Of a stretch of DNA of 64,000 bases, positions 41,762 through 49,392 are shown piece after piece (positions within the stretch are counted from its first letter, which is position 1; every line of letters begins with the position of its first letter). This DNA is from VXOI01 sp965261945 (lineage in GTDB: Bacteria > Chloroflexota > Dehalococcoidia > Lucifugimonadales > UBA3495). A program made the translations under genes and the position numbers. The notes under the pieces were generated by a model. The model was not told where the DNA came from. It was given only the letters and a program-made list of their open reading frames with translations, and did not search any database. The stretch lies in assembly GCA_965261945.1 (NCBI GenBank), contig CBDHEF010000002.1, positions 1,674,001 through 1,738,000 on the forward strand, given 5' to 3'.

Positions 41762-42355
41762 TCAGTTGAGGTTGTCCCAAAGGGTGAAATACTCTGGCGA
41801 ATCTCCGCGAATGGCCTCTGCGAGTTCCTCCCGGCTGAGCCGCTGGGTGATCTCCGATTCGCGGGCCACCATGTCGGTCAGCTTGCCCTCCCAATCCAGC
41901 AACGATTCATGGCCGCCCCGATCCAGCAGGGAACGCAGGGCGTCCAGCACCATCTCCGAGTGGGCCGAAGCCGCGCCGCCGGCAATCACATAGACCACCA
42001 CGCCCGGCAGGTCGTCGGGGGAGAGGTCGTTGCCTGGTTCGGTGGGCAACCGCACCCCGAGGCGTTCCAGGATAAACGACATCACCACCTCGCGGATGGT
42101 CTCCTCGAAGTGCATCGTCAGGTTCATCAGGTGGGAGAGGGGGAAGTCGCCGGTGTGGCGCAGAGCATGGGAAAACTCGGCTTCGACGGCGCTGAAGAAG
42201 TCGTCGCCCAGAATATCGTCGGTATGGAGCAACTGCACCTGCGCCTGGCCCGGCCTGGCATCGAAAACCAGGAACTCACGCAAATGGGGAAAGATGCAGA
42301 GCTGGATGTCGGGAAACCCGCCCTCAAAGGGGCCGGGGCTGAAGAGCTGTTCCAT
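41762..42355 (-). CDS. Hypothetical protein of the trehalose-synthase-like operon
   Basis: I do not recognise this 197-residue soluble protein. From ATG 42355 it reads MEQLFSPGPFEGGFPDIQLCIFPHLREFLVFDARPGQAQVQLLHTDDILGDDFFSAVEAEFSHALRHTGDFPLSHLMNLTMHFEETIREVVMSFILERLGVRLP, with a probable beta-rich start and helical remainder. It sits 28 bases before the phosphoesterase gene and about 110 bases after the GT20 gene, so co-transcription is likely. A longer frame to 42466 would be made partly of the dispersed repeat and is rejected. Confidence 0.65.
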   Translation of the reverse strand: MEQLFSPGPFEGGFPDIQLCIFPHLREFLVFDARPGQAQVQLLHTDDILGDDFFSAVEAEFSHALRHTGDFPLSHLMNLTMHFEETIREVVMSFILERLGVRLPTEPGNDLSPDDLPGVVVYVIAGGAASAHSEMVLDALRSLLDRGGHESLLDWEGKLTDMVARESEITQRLSREELAEAIRGDSPEYFTLWDNLN

Positions 42356-42423
42356 ACAATCCACTTTACCCCGCCCGCCTCGAATAATCCAGTGCTTCAA
42401 ACGCGCGGCCGGCTCTCTTGGTA

Positions 42424-42464
42424 GCTCTCCCTCACGGACGGACGGGGGCAGGGTGGGGGCGTCC
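42424..42464 (-). repeat. Dispersed repeat copy
   Basis: CTCTCCCTCACGGACGGACG followed by GGGGCAGGGTGGGGGCGTCC lies between the GT20 gene and the gene at 41762, and belongs to the G-rich repeat family. Confidence 0.6.
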
Positions 42465-42466
42465 AC

Positions 42467-44002
42467 CTAAAGCAAGGCTGCAATATCCTGTAATTGCCGG
42501 GCCAGCCAGTCGTCGTTATCCTGGCGGCATACGGAGCGATAGAGCAGGTCGGCCCGCCGCTTGCGTTCCGTCGGAGGCATGGAGAGGGCCTGGTACAGGG
42601 ACTGCGCAGTGCCTTCCACGTCGGCGGGGGCCACGCTGAGCGCGCCCTCCGCAAGCTGCGCATGGGCCCCGCTGCTCTGGGACAGCACCAGCACGCCGTC
42701 GCGGGTGTTGACCACCGGCCCCTCCTTGGCCACCAGGTTCATGCCCTCCACCAGGGTGTTGACCAGCAGCGCGTCGTACAGCTTCATCCCGGCGATGGCC
42801 TGGGCGTAGTTATTCTCCATGAACGTCACAATGGGCTGCCATCCGCCGGAGGCGTGGGCGCCGTTGACCTGCTGGATGACCTGCTTCACTTCGTCCGCAT
42901 ATCGCTGGTATTGCCGGAGGTGGGTGCGCGACGGCACCAGGAAGGCCAGGAATTTGACGCGGCCCTTCAGTTCGGGCTGATGGTTGAGGAGCAGGTCGTA
43001 GGCCCGGAAGCCCCGGATGATGTTCTTGTTGGGCTCTGCGCGGTCGATGCGCACGATGATTGTTGACTCGCCGGCCTCGGCCCTGAGCCGCGCTTCGAAT
43101 TCCAGGGTGCGCGGCGCGGCGGCAATCTGCTGCACTTCCTCCACGTTGATGGAGCCGGGGTAGACCTTCGCAGCGCAGCGTTGACCGTACAGCTCAACCT
43201 CATCCAGCAGGCGGTCAACCCGCGCTTCCGGCACGAACTCCTCCACGGTGTCGAGGAAGCAACGGCGGTCCTGCGCCGTCTGGAAGCCCACGATGTCCGC
43301 CGCGCACAGCGACTCGCAGATGCGGTTGACTATGTAGCGCGGAATCAGGTTCCAGTACAGGGGCGTGGGCCAGGGGATGTGGACATAGTGCTGGATGATG
43401 GCTTCGGGCACGTCTCGCCGCACGAACTCGGGAAGCAGGTACAGGTGGTAGTCGTGGCCCATGACCACCGGGGGGGCATCCCCATTCCGGGCTTCGCTGA
43501 CCACCGCCCTGGCGAAGGCTTCGTTGACCGGCACGTAGCCGTTCTCCCAGGCGTCGTGAACGCTGGCGTCCACCGTGGGATTGTAGGGCGGGTTCCACAT
43601 ATAGTGTTGCAGGAACCACAGAAGCGGATTGCAGATAACGTTGTAATACTTGTGATAAGCCCGCCGGGGCGTGGTTACATAGCGCAGGCCGATTTTGTGG
43701 CCGGGCAGGGGCGACTTGACCCGCGGCCCCGCGCCGTTGCCCGACACGGTCCGGTCGCCTTCGCTCATGGCGCTGGAGACCCAGGTGAAATCAAAGCTCT
43801 GGGCCAGTGGGCCGAAGGAGGTCACCACGCTGCCGCTGCCCCGTCGAGGCTCGGGCTGGCCCTCCGCCATCTGGTGCTCCACCGGGCCGCGATTGCTGAC
43901 CAGGGCCAGTGGACGGCGCGAGAGGATACCGGCGCACAGCTCGTTAACTTCTGCTACGCTGTCTTCCTGTTCGAGTCCCTGCCTGTCGTTCACCAGCCGC
44001 AT
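42467..44002 (-). CDS. otsA: GT20 glycosyltransferase, trehalose-6-phosphate synthase-like
   Basis: The protein (511 residues) belongs to the GT20 family, whose best-known member makes trehalose-6-phosphate from UDP- or GDP-glucose and glucose-6-phosphate. Motifs are PLALVSNRGPVEH (N-terminal loop), VVMGHDYHLYLLPEFVRRDVPEAIIQHYVHIPWPTPLYW (catalytic-site HDYHL and IPxP), the sugar-phosphate-binding RIDRAEPNKNI (usual DRLDYxKG), and DALLVNTLVEGMNLVAKEGPVVNTRDGVLVLSQSSGA. The changed DRAEPNKN block leaves room for a different acceptor such as glycerol-3-phosphate. It is preceded by a HAD hydrolase gene, which could provide the phosphatase. Confidence 0.85.
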   Translation of the reverse strand: MRLVNDRQGLEQEDSVAEVNELCAGILSRRPLALVSNRGPVEHQMAEGQPEPRRGSGSVVTSFGPLAQSFDFTWVSSAMSEGDRTVSGNGAGPRVKSPLPGHKIGLRYVTTPRRAYHKYYNVICNPLLWFLQHYMWNPPYNPTVDASVHDAWENGYVPVNEAFARAVVSEARNGDAPPVVMGHDYHLYLLPEFVRRDVPEAIIQHYVHIPWPTPLYWNLIPRYIVNRICESLCAADIVGFQTAQDRRCFLDTVEEFVPEARVDRLLDEVELYGQRCAAKVYPGSINVEEVQQIAAAPRTLEFEARLRAEAGESTIIVRIDRAEPNKNIIRGFRAYDLLLNHQPELKGRVKFLAFLVPSRTHLRQYQRYADEVKQVIQQVNGAHASGGWQPIVTFMENNYAQAIAGMKLYDALLVNTLVEGMNLVAKEGPVVNTRDGVLVLSQSSGAHAQLAEGALSVAPADVEGTAQSLYQALSMPPTERKRRADLLYRSVCRQDNDDWLARQLQDIAALL

Positions 44003-44111
44003 TGATTGCCAATTCCGCCCGAATGGATGGGTGCAGTTCAGGCTCTTTCAACGCAGAGGCTCCGAAAGGGCGCGGAGAACCCGGAACTTTCCAATATACC
44101 CTCTGCGTTCT

Positions 44112-44906
44112 CTACGCCCCCTCTGCGTTTTCTGCTTTGAGCTGTCCCCGCCCCCAGAGACGCTCGATTGCAGGCGCGACCGCGCCCAGCCCGTTCACGG
44201 TCTCGTCGGGCTCGGTGGCCGGGTCGGTGGGGTCATCCCGCTCGCTGAAGCCCGTAATCCAGACCGTCCTGATCCCGCATTTCTTTGCGCCTGCAACGTC
44301 ATTGCGGATGCTGTCGCCGATATGCACTGTCTGTTCCGGCGCGGCGTCCAGGCAACGCAGGGTGAGCAGAAATATCTCCTTGCCCGGCTTCGACATTTTC
44401 ACTTCGTCGGAGAAGGTCAGCGTATCGAAGTAGTCCAGCATTCCGGTGTTGGCGAGGTAGGTGCGGAAGGTCGTGCCGGGGGTCATGCCGGTGTTGGAAA
44501 TCAGCCCGATGCGCAGCCCCATGTCACGCACGCTCTGCAACACGGCCACCGCGTCGCCGTGGGCCGGAGGCGGGTAGTCCAGGAACGAGTCGGCGTAAAC
44601 GCGGGTAATCTCCGCCAGCGCGCCGGGGTCCAGGCGCTGCGAGAGGCCGGGGCTGATGTTTTCGACGAAGATGCCTATCTGCTCGGCGAAGCTGACGTCC
44701 AACGACCCCTCGCGGATTGCCGCGCACTGCCGGTAGCACTCCCAGTAAGCCTCGCTGATATGCTCTGCGTTGAATCCCTCGCCGCAGTCCGCGAGAATGC
44801 TGCCGACGCCAGCCAGCCGGGCGTTGGAGCGCGTCAGCCCCAGCTCGCGGCTGTCCACCAGCAGCGTCTGCCACAGGTCGAAGGTAACGGCGGTAATCTC
44901 AGGCAA
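44112..44906 (-). CDS. HAD superfamily hydrolase
   Basis: From TTG 44906 (AGGTGG nine bases upstream) this is a 264-residue HAD protein; a TTG at 44951 is an alternative. Motif I is VTFDLWQTLL, with the nucleophile Asp but Trp in place of the second Asp; motif II is LISNTG; motif III has KMSKPGKEIF; motif IV is HIGDSIRNDVAGAKKCG. A C1-type helical cap lies between motifs I and II. It likely dephosphorylates a small phosphate ester. Its position 110 bases before the GT20 gene makes it a candidate sugar-phosphate phosphatase, but this is inference. Confidence 0.82.
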   Translation of the reverse strand: MPEITAVTFDLWQTLLVDSRELGLTRSNARLAGVGSILADCGEGFNAEHISEAYWECYRQCAAIREGSLDVSFAEQIGIFVENISPGLSQRLDPGALAEITRVYADSFLDYPPPAHGDAVAVLQSVRDMGLRIGLISNTGMTPGTTFRTYLANTGMLDYFDTLTFSDEVKMSKPGKEIFLLTLRCLDAAPEQTVHIGDSIRNDVAGAKKCGIRTVWITGFSERDDPTDPATEPDETVNGLGAVAPAIERLWGRGQLKAENAEGA

Positions 44907-44964
44907 GGCGGCCAACCACCTGTTAGTTTCAGCTTGAGGAGCGGGTATCAATGGGGGAATAAAG

Positions 44965-45231
44965 CTACCAGCGGAGATAAACGTCTCTGCGGTGGCCGAT
45001 GCGGAGGACGGTTATCCGGCGGTTAGTCTGGTCAAGATCGTATATGGCGCGGTATGAGCCGACCCTGATTCTGAATTTATCCCGAAACTGCCCGGTCATC
45101 GGCTCATGGCGAATCGTTTCAGCATTTTCAGCCAGCCAGTCAATCTTGCCGCGCACTTGACGCGCTATCGCATTATCCAGCCGAGACAAACCTTCAGCAG
45201 CATCGTTCGCAAACTCAAGAGAGTACGGCAT
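44965..45231 (-). CDS. RelE/ParE family toxin
   Basis: The 88-residue protein MPYSLEFANDAAEGLSRLDNAIARQVRGKIDWL followed by RDKFRIRVGSYRAIYDLDQTNRRITVLRIGHRRDVYLRW is a RelE-type toxin. The basic catalytic face (RIRVGSYR, IGHRRDVY) matches ribosome-dependent mRNA interferases. Its ATG overlaps the antitoxin stop (TAATG), giving strict coupling. The antitoxin in turn overlaps the stop of the large restriction-modification gene upstream, so three genes form one unit. Confidence 0.9.
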   Translation of the reverse strand: MPYSLEFANDAAEGLSRLDNAIARQVRGKIDWLAENAETIRHEPMTGQFRDKFRIRVGSYRAIYDLDQTNRRITVLRIGHRRDVYLRW

Positions 45232-45494
45232 TAGTCAAGCCCCAGCCTCCGGTACACTTCCTCCGCCGGAATGGTCTGCTCTCCTGCCGCTACTGCGTCT
45301 ATGGTCGCCTGCAGCTTGGCGGCGAACTCGGGGTTGATTTCCAAATCGCGGTGGAAGTCTTCGTAACTCTCGCCTATGCAGTCCAGCACGACCTCGCGGA
45401 TCAGCTCCCGCAGTTGGGATACGGTCAGGTCGGATACCTTCTGTTCGGCGGCCTCGGCTTGCTCGGCGGCCTCGGCGGTTTTTGGCGTTGTCAT
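45231..45494 (-). CDS. Antitoxin of the RelE-type pair
   Basis: This acidic 87-residue protein (MTTPKTAEAAEQAEAAEQKVSDLTVSQLRELIREVVLDCIGESYEDFHRDLEINPEFAAKLQATIDAVAAGEQTIPAEEVYRRLGLD) has a helical N-terminal half and an acidic C-terminal tail of the kind that wraps RelE toxins. It starts at ATG 45494, with AGGAGA upstream, inside the stop codon of the restriction-modification gene (ATGA). Clear DNA-binding residues are not visible, so autoregulation is uncertain. Confidence 0.82.
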   Translation of the reverse strand: MTTPKTAEAAEQAEAAEQKVSDLTVSQLRELIREVVLDCIGESYEDFHRDLEINPEFAAKLQATIDAVAAGEQTIPAEEVYRRLGLD

Positions 45495-48400
45495 GGCTCT
45501 CCTGGATGTTCCGAATATCCCTTGCTGCCTGACGCTATTGTAGCAGATGGCATCCCCTCGACTATCTCCACCGTCCGCGCGCTGACGGCGCAGACTCGTT
45601 GCAGCAGGTCTATCACCCGTTCCTTGTGGTCGGCGAAGCGGTAGGTGTTGAAGCGCTCGCGGATGGTGGGGTCGCGGGGCTTGCGTTCCTTGTACTGGTC
45701 CAGCACCCACTCTAGGGCCGAGCGGTTGCCCAGGCGGTAGCGCCAGGCCGATTCGGGGACGCCGGTCAGCGTGGTCTTGCTGTCCAAGACGATGGCGCCC
45801 CGCCCCTTGTCGGCCCGCAGCACCACCCTCGGACTCACTCTATCCTGTCTAGCCAGCCTATCCATGGGAGTTTCCACCCGCTCCAGCGGCCACGGCTCCA
45901 CTGACTCGAAACCGATATGCAAGTCCAGCAATTCCCGGCCCATCCGCGCCAACGGAGCAAACTCCTCATAAAAGGGCAGCCGCGGAAACTCCCGCAACAG
46001 GTCAACTTGGTACATCTCGCGGTAAGCCGGGTCGTGCAGCACGGCGTAGGTGTAGGCGAAAATGTCCTCGGCGGTGATGCCGTCGTCGCCGTAATGCTCG
46101 CGGAACTGCCACAGCCCCCACTCGGTGATGTTGCTGACCCGCTCTCCCTCCGCCGTGTAGCGGTACAGGGGCAGGCATTGGGTGTCGCCGGTGAAGTGCA
46201 GGTCGGTTAGCTTGTTTGCTGCCAGAGCATAAAACGCCTTACCGTTCACACAGAAGTTGATAACTTTGTTCTCTCCGTCGACTTCATGTGGGAATATCTG
46301 CGGCATTTGATACCGGCGATGTGTGATGATTGGCGCATAGTAACAATGTTTTGAGACATATGGTCTATACAAACCGGAGACTATATTTCGTTCCGAAAAC
46401 GAGAGATTGTCTCCATTGACCAAATGTTGCTCCAGCTCGGTAGTCCATTTGATGGATCTGTCTACCCAACTGCCGACTGAATCTGCATCAGGCGTCTCTA
46501 ACTCAAACCGTTGCATTTCGCTCCGATAGGTTCTACAAAAGAAAAGGACCTTGTCGGATATTCCTTTCTCATCAAAATCGTAAACCCATTCATCCCGATT
46601 GGTGCTGATACCAACCGAATACAAACCAACCACTGCCTGCTCATCCGCAACCGTCTTGGCTAACTTGGTTTGGCGGTTGGCAAGGGGCATCAGACTAGCG
46701 AAGTCACTGTCGGACTGGTTTAGCCAGTTGTTCTTATCGTCGGGCGTAATTTCCTCAAAGGCTATCTCATCAAGCGCGGCCTCACGCAGATAAGCCAATT
46801 TGTTCACTGCAAGTTCGGCGTCTTCCCGGCGGGCGTAGTGGATGCCACACTTGCCGAGCTTGGATTTCTCCCGCACAAAGAATCCGATAGCCACGCCGGT
46901 TTGGATGCCGAAGACGTTGTGGGTTGTGCCGGAGATTTTGGGATTGCGTCGCACGTCCGAACCCAAGTCAAGCACATAGATTTCGGTAAATTCTCTGGCG
47001 GCGACCTGCCTAAAGCCGTCATCCTGCCTCGTATCTAGGTAGGCTCGGTTGGTGACGAACCCGATAATGCCATCATCCGCCAGCCGGTCAGAAGCCCACC
47101 GGATGAACCGCTTGTACATATCGTACTGATGAGTTCGTTGTGCCGTGCTGTCCGCGACGTATGTCTCACTGATGCGCCGATCAATCTCAGGGTATTTGCG
47201 GTTTGGATTAGATTCGTACCAGTTGCTTTGCTGGTCGTTATACGGCGGGTTGCCGATGATCACGCTGATGGGCTTTTCGTTCTGCTCCTGGACGCGGATC
47301 CAGTTCTCCTCGGACAGGCCGCCGAGGTTGAAGGCGCCCTGGCGGGTGACCGCGCCGCCGGTTGCGCCGGACTGCTGCCAGTCCATGTTGTCCAGCGTGT
47401 CCACGAAGCAGAGGTTGGGGAACTCGAGGTAGCGGCCCGTCCGCTCGGTGTAGCTGTACTCGATGTTCAGGTTGGCGATGTGGTAGGGAAGGATGGCGAC
47501 TTCGTTGGCGTGGATTTCGTGGCGGTACTTGCGCTCCAGCCGGTCGAGGGGCAGGTAGTCGATGAGGCTGGTGACGAAGGTGCCGGTGCCGGTGGCCGGG
47601 TCAAGAATCTGCACGTTGTCGTCGGCCAGGCTGCGCCCGAAGTGCTTTTGCAGCAGGTGGTCGGCGCCCCGGATGATGAAGTCCACCACCTCGTTGGGGG
47701 TGTAGACCACGCCCAGCCGGTCGGCGGCGGCGGGGTTGTATGCCTTGTAGAAGTCCTCGTAGATGGCCTTGAGGAAACGCTGCTTTTCGGCCCGCTCCGC
47801 GATTTCGTCGGCGGCCCGTCCGATGGCGCCGTAATAGGATTGCAGATGCGTAAGGGCCTGAAGGTGCGCTTCGTCGGTGAAGAAAGTCGCCTCAAGGGAG
47901 TTCAGCCTGCGGGCGATATTGTTGGCGCTGTGCAGACGGAATTGCGACTCGTTGACCACCCGCTTGAAGATGTCCTGCGTGAGGATGTGCTGCAAGAGCA
48001 TCTCGCGCACGTCGTCGCCGGTCACCGCCGGGCTGATGCTCCGCTGACAGACCGCGAGGAAGTCGGCGGCGGCGGCCCGGTAGCCGGGATTGCCCGCCTC
48101 GGCCGCGTCCACGGACTCCCGCAGGTTGCCGATAACGAACGGAAGATCAGACTTGAACTGCTGCTGCGCCTGGCGGAATTCCGCAATCTCCGGCGGCTCA
48201 TAGCCGAGGAAGCGGACGATGAGGCGGTGCAGTTCCTCGGGGTGGGACATATCCACCCGCAGGGCCTCCTGGGGCGTCTGGCCCCTCTGCCCCTGGAAAA
48301 GGACGGCGGCGCTGGAATCCTCAAAGACGATATTTTCGAGGCGGTAGCCAACGTCGAATTTCTTCTGAATCTCGGCGTCCAGGTCGTCGTGGGTGTCCTT

Positions 48401-48637
48401 GGCCTCCCAGTAGCCGCGGGGCAGGCGCAGGGAATCGACCACGGTGCCGTCGGGCCTCGCGCCGCTCCGGGTGGGACGCTCCGCGATGAGCGAGAAATTC
48501 CTGCCGCCGTCCCGGCAGTAGGCATCGAGGCAGTTCTCGAAGGCGCGGCGGATATTCTGCTCGTTGTCCGAGCCGCCGTAGTCAATCAGCCGCTGCTTGT
48601 CTTCGTAGTAACGCTCTATGTGGGGGTAGGTTGGCAT
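45491..48637 (-). CDS. Single-chain type ISP-like restriction-modification enzyme (nuclease-methylase)
   Basis: This 1048-residue protein combines a nuclease-like N-terminus with an adenine methylase. A PD-(D/E)xK signature is visible as P62-D63 ... E78-A-K80 (RPDG...YWEAK). A helical spacer leads to the methylase, with GVVYTPNEVVDFII, motif I ILDPATGTGTFVTSLI (~residue 345) and motif IV IIGNPPYNDQ (~465). Residues ~465-810 form the target-recognition region, followed by a type ISP-type C-terminal domain (LPLYRYTAEGERVSNITEWGLWQFREHYG...). LlaGI/LlaBIII-like type ISP enzymes also carry a helicase of about 500 residues, which is absent here. It is followed with overlaps by a toxin-antitoxin pair. 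The DNA of the recognition region is visibly more AT-rich. Confidence 0.85.
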   Translation of the reverse strand: MPTYPHIERYYEDKQRLIDYGGSDNEQNIRRAFENCLDAYCRDGGRNFSLIAERPTRSGARPDGTVVDSLRLPRGYWEAKDTHDDLDAEIQKKFDVGYRLENIVFEDSSAAVLFQGQRGQTPQEALRVDMSHPEELHRLIVRFLGYEPPEIAEFRQAQQQFKSDLPFVIGNLRESVDAAEAGNPGYRAAAADFLAVCQRSISPAVTGDDVREMLLQHILTQDIFKRVVNESQFRLHSANNIARRLNSLEATFFTDEAHLQALTHLQSYYGAIGRAADEIAERAEKQRFLKAIYEDFYKAYNPAAADRLGVVYTPNEVVDFIIRGADHLLQKHFGRSLADDNVQILDPATGTGTFVTSLIDYLPLDRLERKYRHEIHANEVAILPYHIANLNIEYSYTERTGRYLEFPNLCFVDTLDNMDWQQSGATGGAVTRQGAFNLGGLSEENWIRVQEQNEKPISVIIGNPPYNDQQSNWYESNPNRKYPEIDRRISETYVADSTAQRTHQYDMYKRFIRWASDRLADDGIIGFVTNRAYLDTRQDDGFRQVAAREFTEIYVLDLGSDVRRNPKISGTTHNVFGIQTGVAIGFFVREKSKLGKCGIHYARREDAELAVNKLAYLREAALDEIAFEEITPDDKNNWLNQSDSDFASLMPLANRQTKLAKTVADEQAVVGLYSVGISTNRDEWVYDFDEKGISDKVLFFCRTYRSEMQRFELETPDADSVGSWVDRSIKWTTELEQHLVNGDNLSFSERNIVSGLYRPYVSKHCYYAPIITHRRYQMPQIFPHEVDGENKVINFCVNGKAFYALAANKLTDLHFTGDTQCLPLYRYTAEGERVSNITEWGLWQFREHYGDDGITAEDIFAYTYAVLHDPAYREMYQVDLLREFPRLPFYEEFAPLARMGRELLDLHIGFESVEPWPLERVETPMDRLARQDRVSPRVVLRADKGRGAIVLDSKTTLTGVPESAWRYRLGNRSALEWVLDQYKERKPRDPTIRERFNTYRFADHKERVIDLLQRVCAVSARTVEIVEGMPSATIASGSKGYSEHPGEP

Positions 48638-48727
48638 GGGGCAAATATATCACAGATAGGAGACCCCCCCGGCCTGAACGAGCAGTTATAATGACGGGGT
48701 TATGTCCTCGGGGCCAGGAGATGCGGA

Positions 48728-48973
48728 ATGATTGTCAAGGTCACGTCCAAGCGGCAAATCACCCTGCCGGCGCAGGTGCTGGAGGCGCTGGGAGTGGAGC
48801 CGGGCGACCAGCTGGAGCTGAAGGAAAGCGACGATGGTTTTATTCTGCGACGCAAGCGGACCATAGATTACTCCAGCCTTGCGCCGTTGCGGGACAAGAT
48901 ACCGCCCGGTTATCCGCCCTTCGACGTCCATAAATTCAGGGAGGAAATCTGTGCCCCCAAGGTATGGGACTGA
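48728..48973 (+). CDS. AbrB/MazE-type antitoxin
   Basis: The 81-residue protein MIVKVTSKRQITLPAQVLEALGVEPGDQLELKESDDGFILRRKR is a swapped-hairpin SpoVT-AbrB DNA-binding domain. The tail RTIDYSSLAPLRDKIPPGYPPFDVHKFREE presumably binds the toxin. It overlaps the PIN toxin gene by 23 bases, and should repress the pair. The gene is divergent from the large restriction-modification gene, so the 90 bases between them hold both promoters. Confidence 0.88.
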   Translation: MIVKVTSKRQITLPAQVLEALGVEPGDQLELKESDDGFILRRKRTIDYSSLAPLRDKIPPGYPPFDVHKFREEICAPKVWD

Positions 48974-49349
48974 CACCTCCGTTCTAGTGAGGCTGCTCAC
49001 CGGGCAACCGGTGGCGGAGTTCGAGCGTTGCGTCCGGGAGTTGAGAGCGCTGGCGGAAAATGAAGACGCCCAGATTTTCGCCTCCAATCAGGCGATTGGC
49101 GAGGCCTACATCGCGGTGCAACACCACTACAGCGTAACTGAGGCCGAAGCCCGCTCCGGGTTGTTGCGCATCCTGACAGGCGGCGTGGTTTCCCCGCTGA
49201 GCGGCGGGTCGGTTTTGGACACATTGACGGCTGTCGGCGGGGCGGGCCTGATGGACCGCCTAATTGACGACGACTATCGTCGTTTCGGTCTGGAAGCGCT
49301 TACGTTGGACCGCAGGATGTCCAGGTTGCCGAATTCACGGCTCTTGTAG
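48951..49349 (+). CDS. PIN-domain (VapC-type) toxin
   Basis: The 132-residue protein starts at GTG 48951 with AGGGAGG six to seven bases upstream. It opens PPRYGTDTSVLVRLLTG (first Asp of the PIN active site), has ASNQAIGEAYIAVQHH (conserved Glu), and ends GLEALTLDRRMSRLP (Asp of the fourth acidic position); the third acidic residue may be in GLMDRLIDDDYRRFG. VapC toxins cleave tRNA or rRNA. With the AbrB-like partner this is a VapBC pair, the second toxin-antitoxin module in this island. Confidence 0.85.
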   Translation: MPPRYGTDTSVLVRLLTGQPVAEFERCVRELRALAENEDAQIFASNQAIGEAYIAVQHHYSVTEAEARSGLLRILTGGVVSPLSGGSVLDTLTAVGGAGLMDRLIDDDYRRFGLEALTLDRRMSRLPNSRLL

Positions 49350-49392
49350 TGAAAGCTGACAGGGCTTGTCCGGCTTGTACCCGGATAGCCCC

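Noticed and set aside
45495..45710. Longer antitoxin of 159 residues
   Set aside because: The extra N-terminal part lies inside the restriction-modification gene in another frame; ATG 45494 with AGGAGA fits the coupled arrangement.
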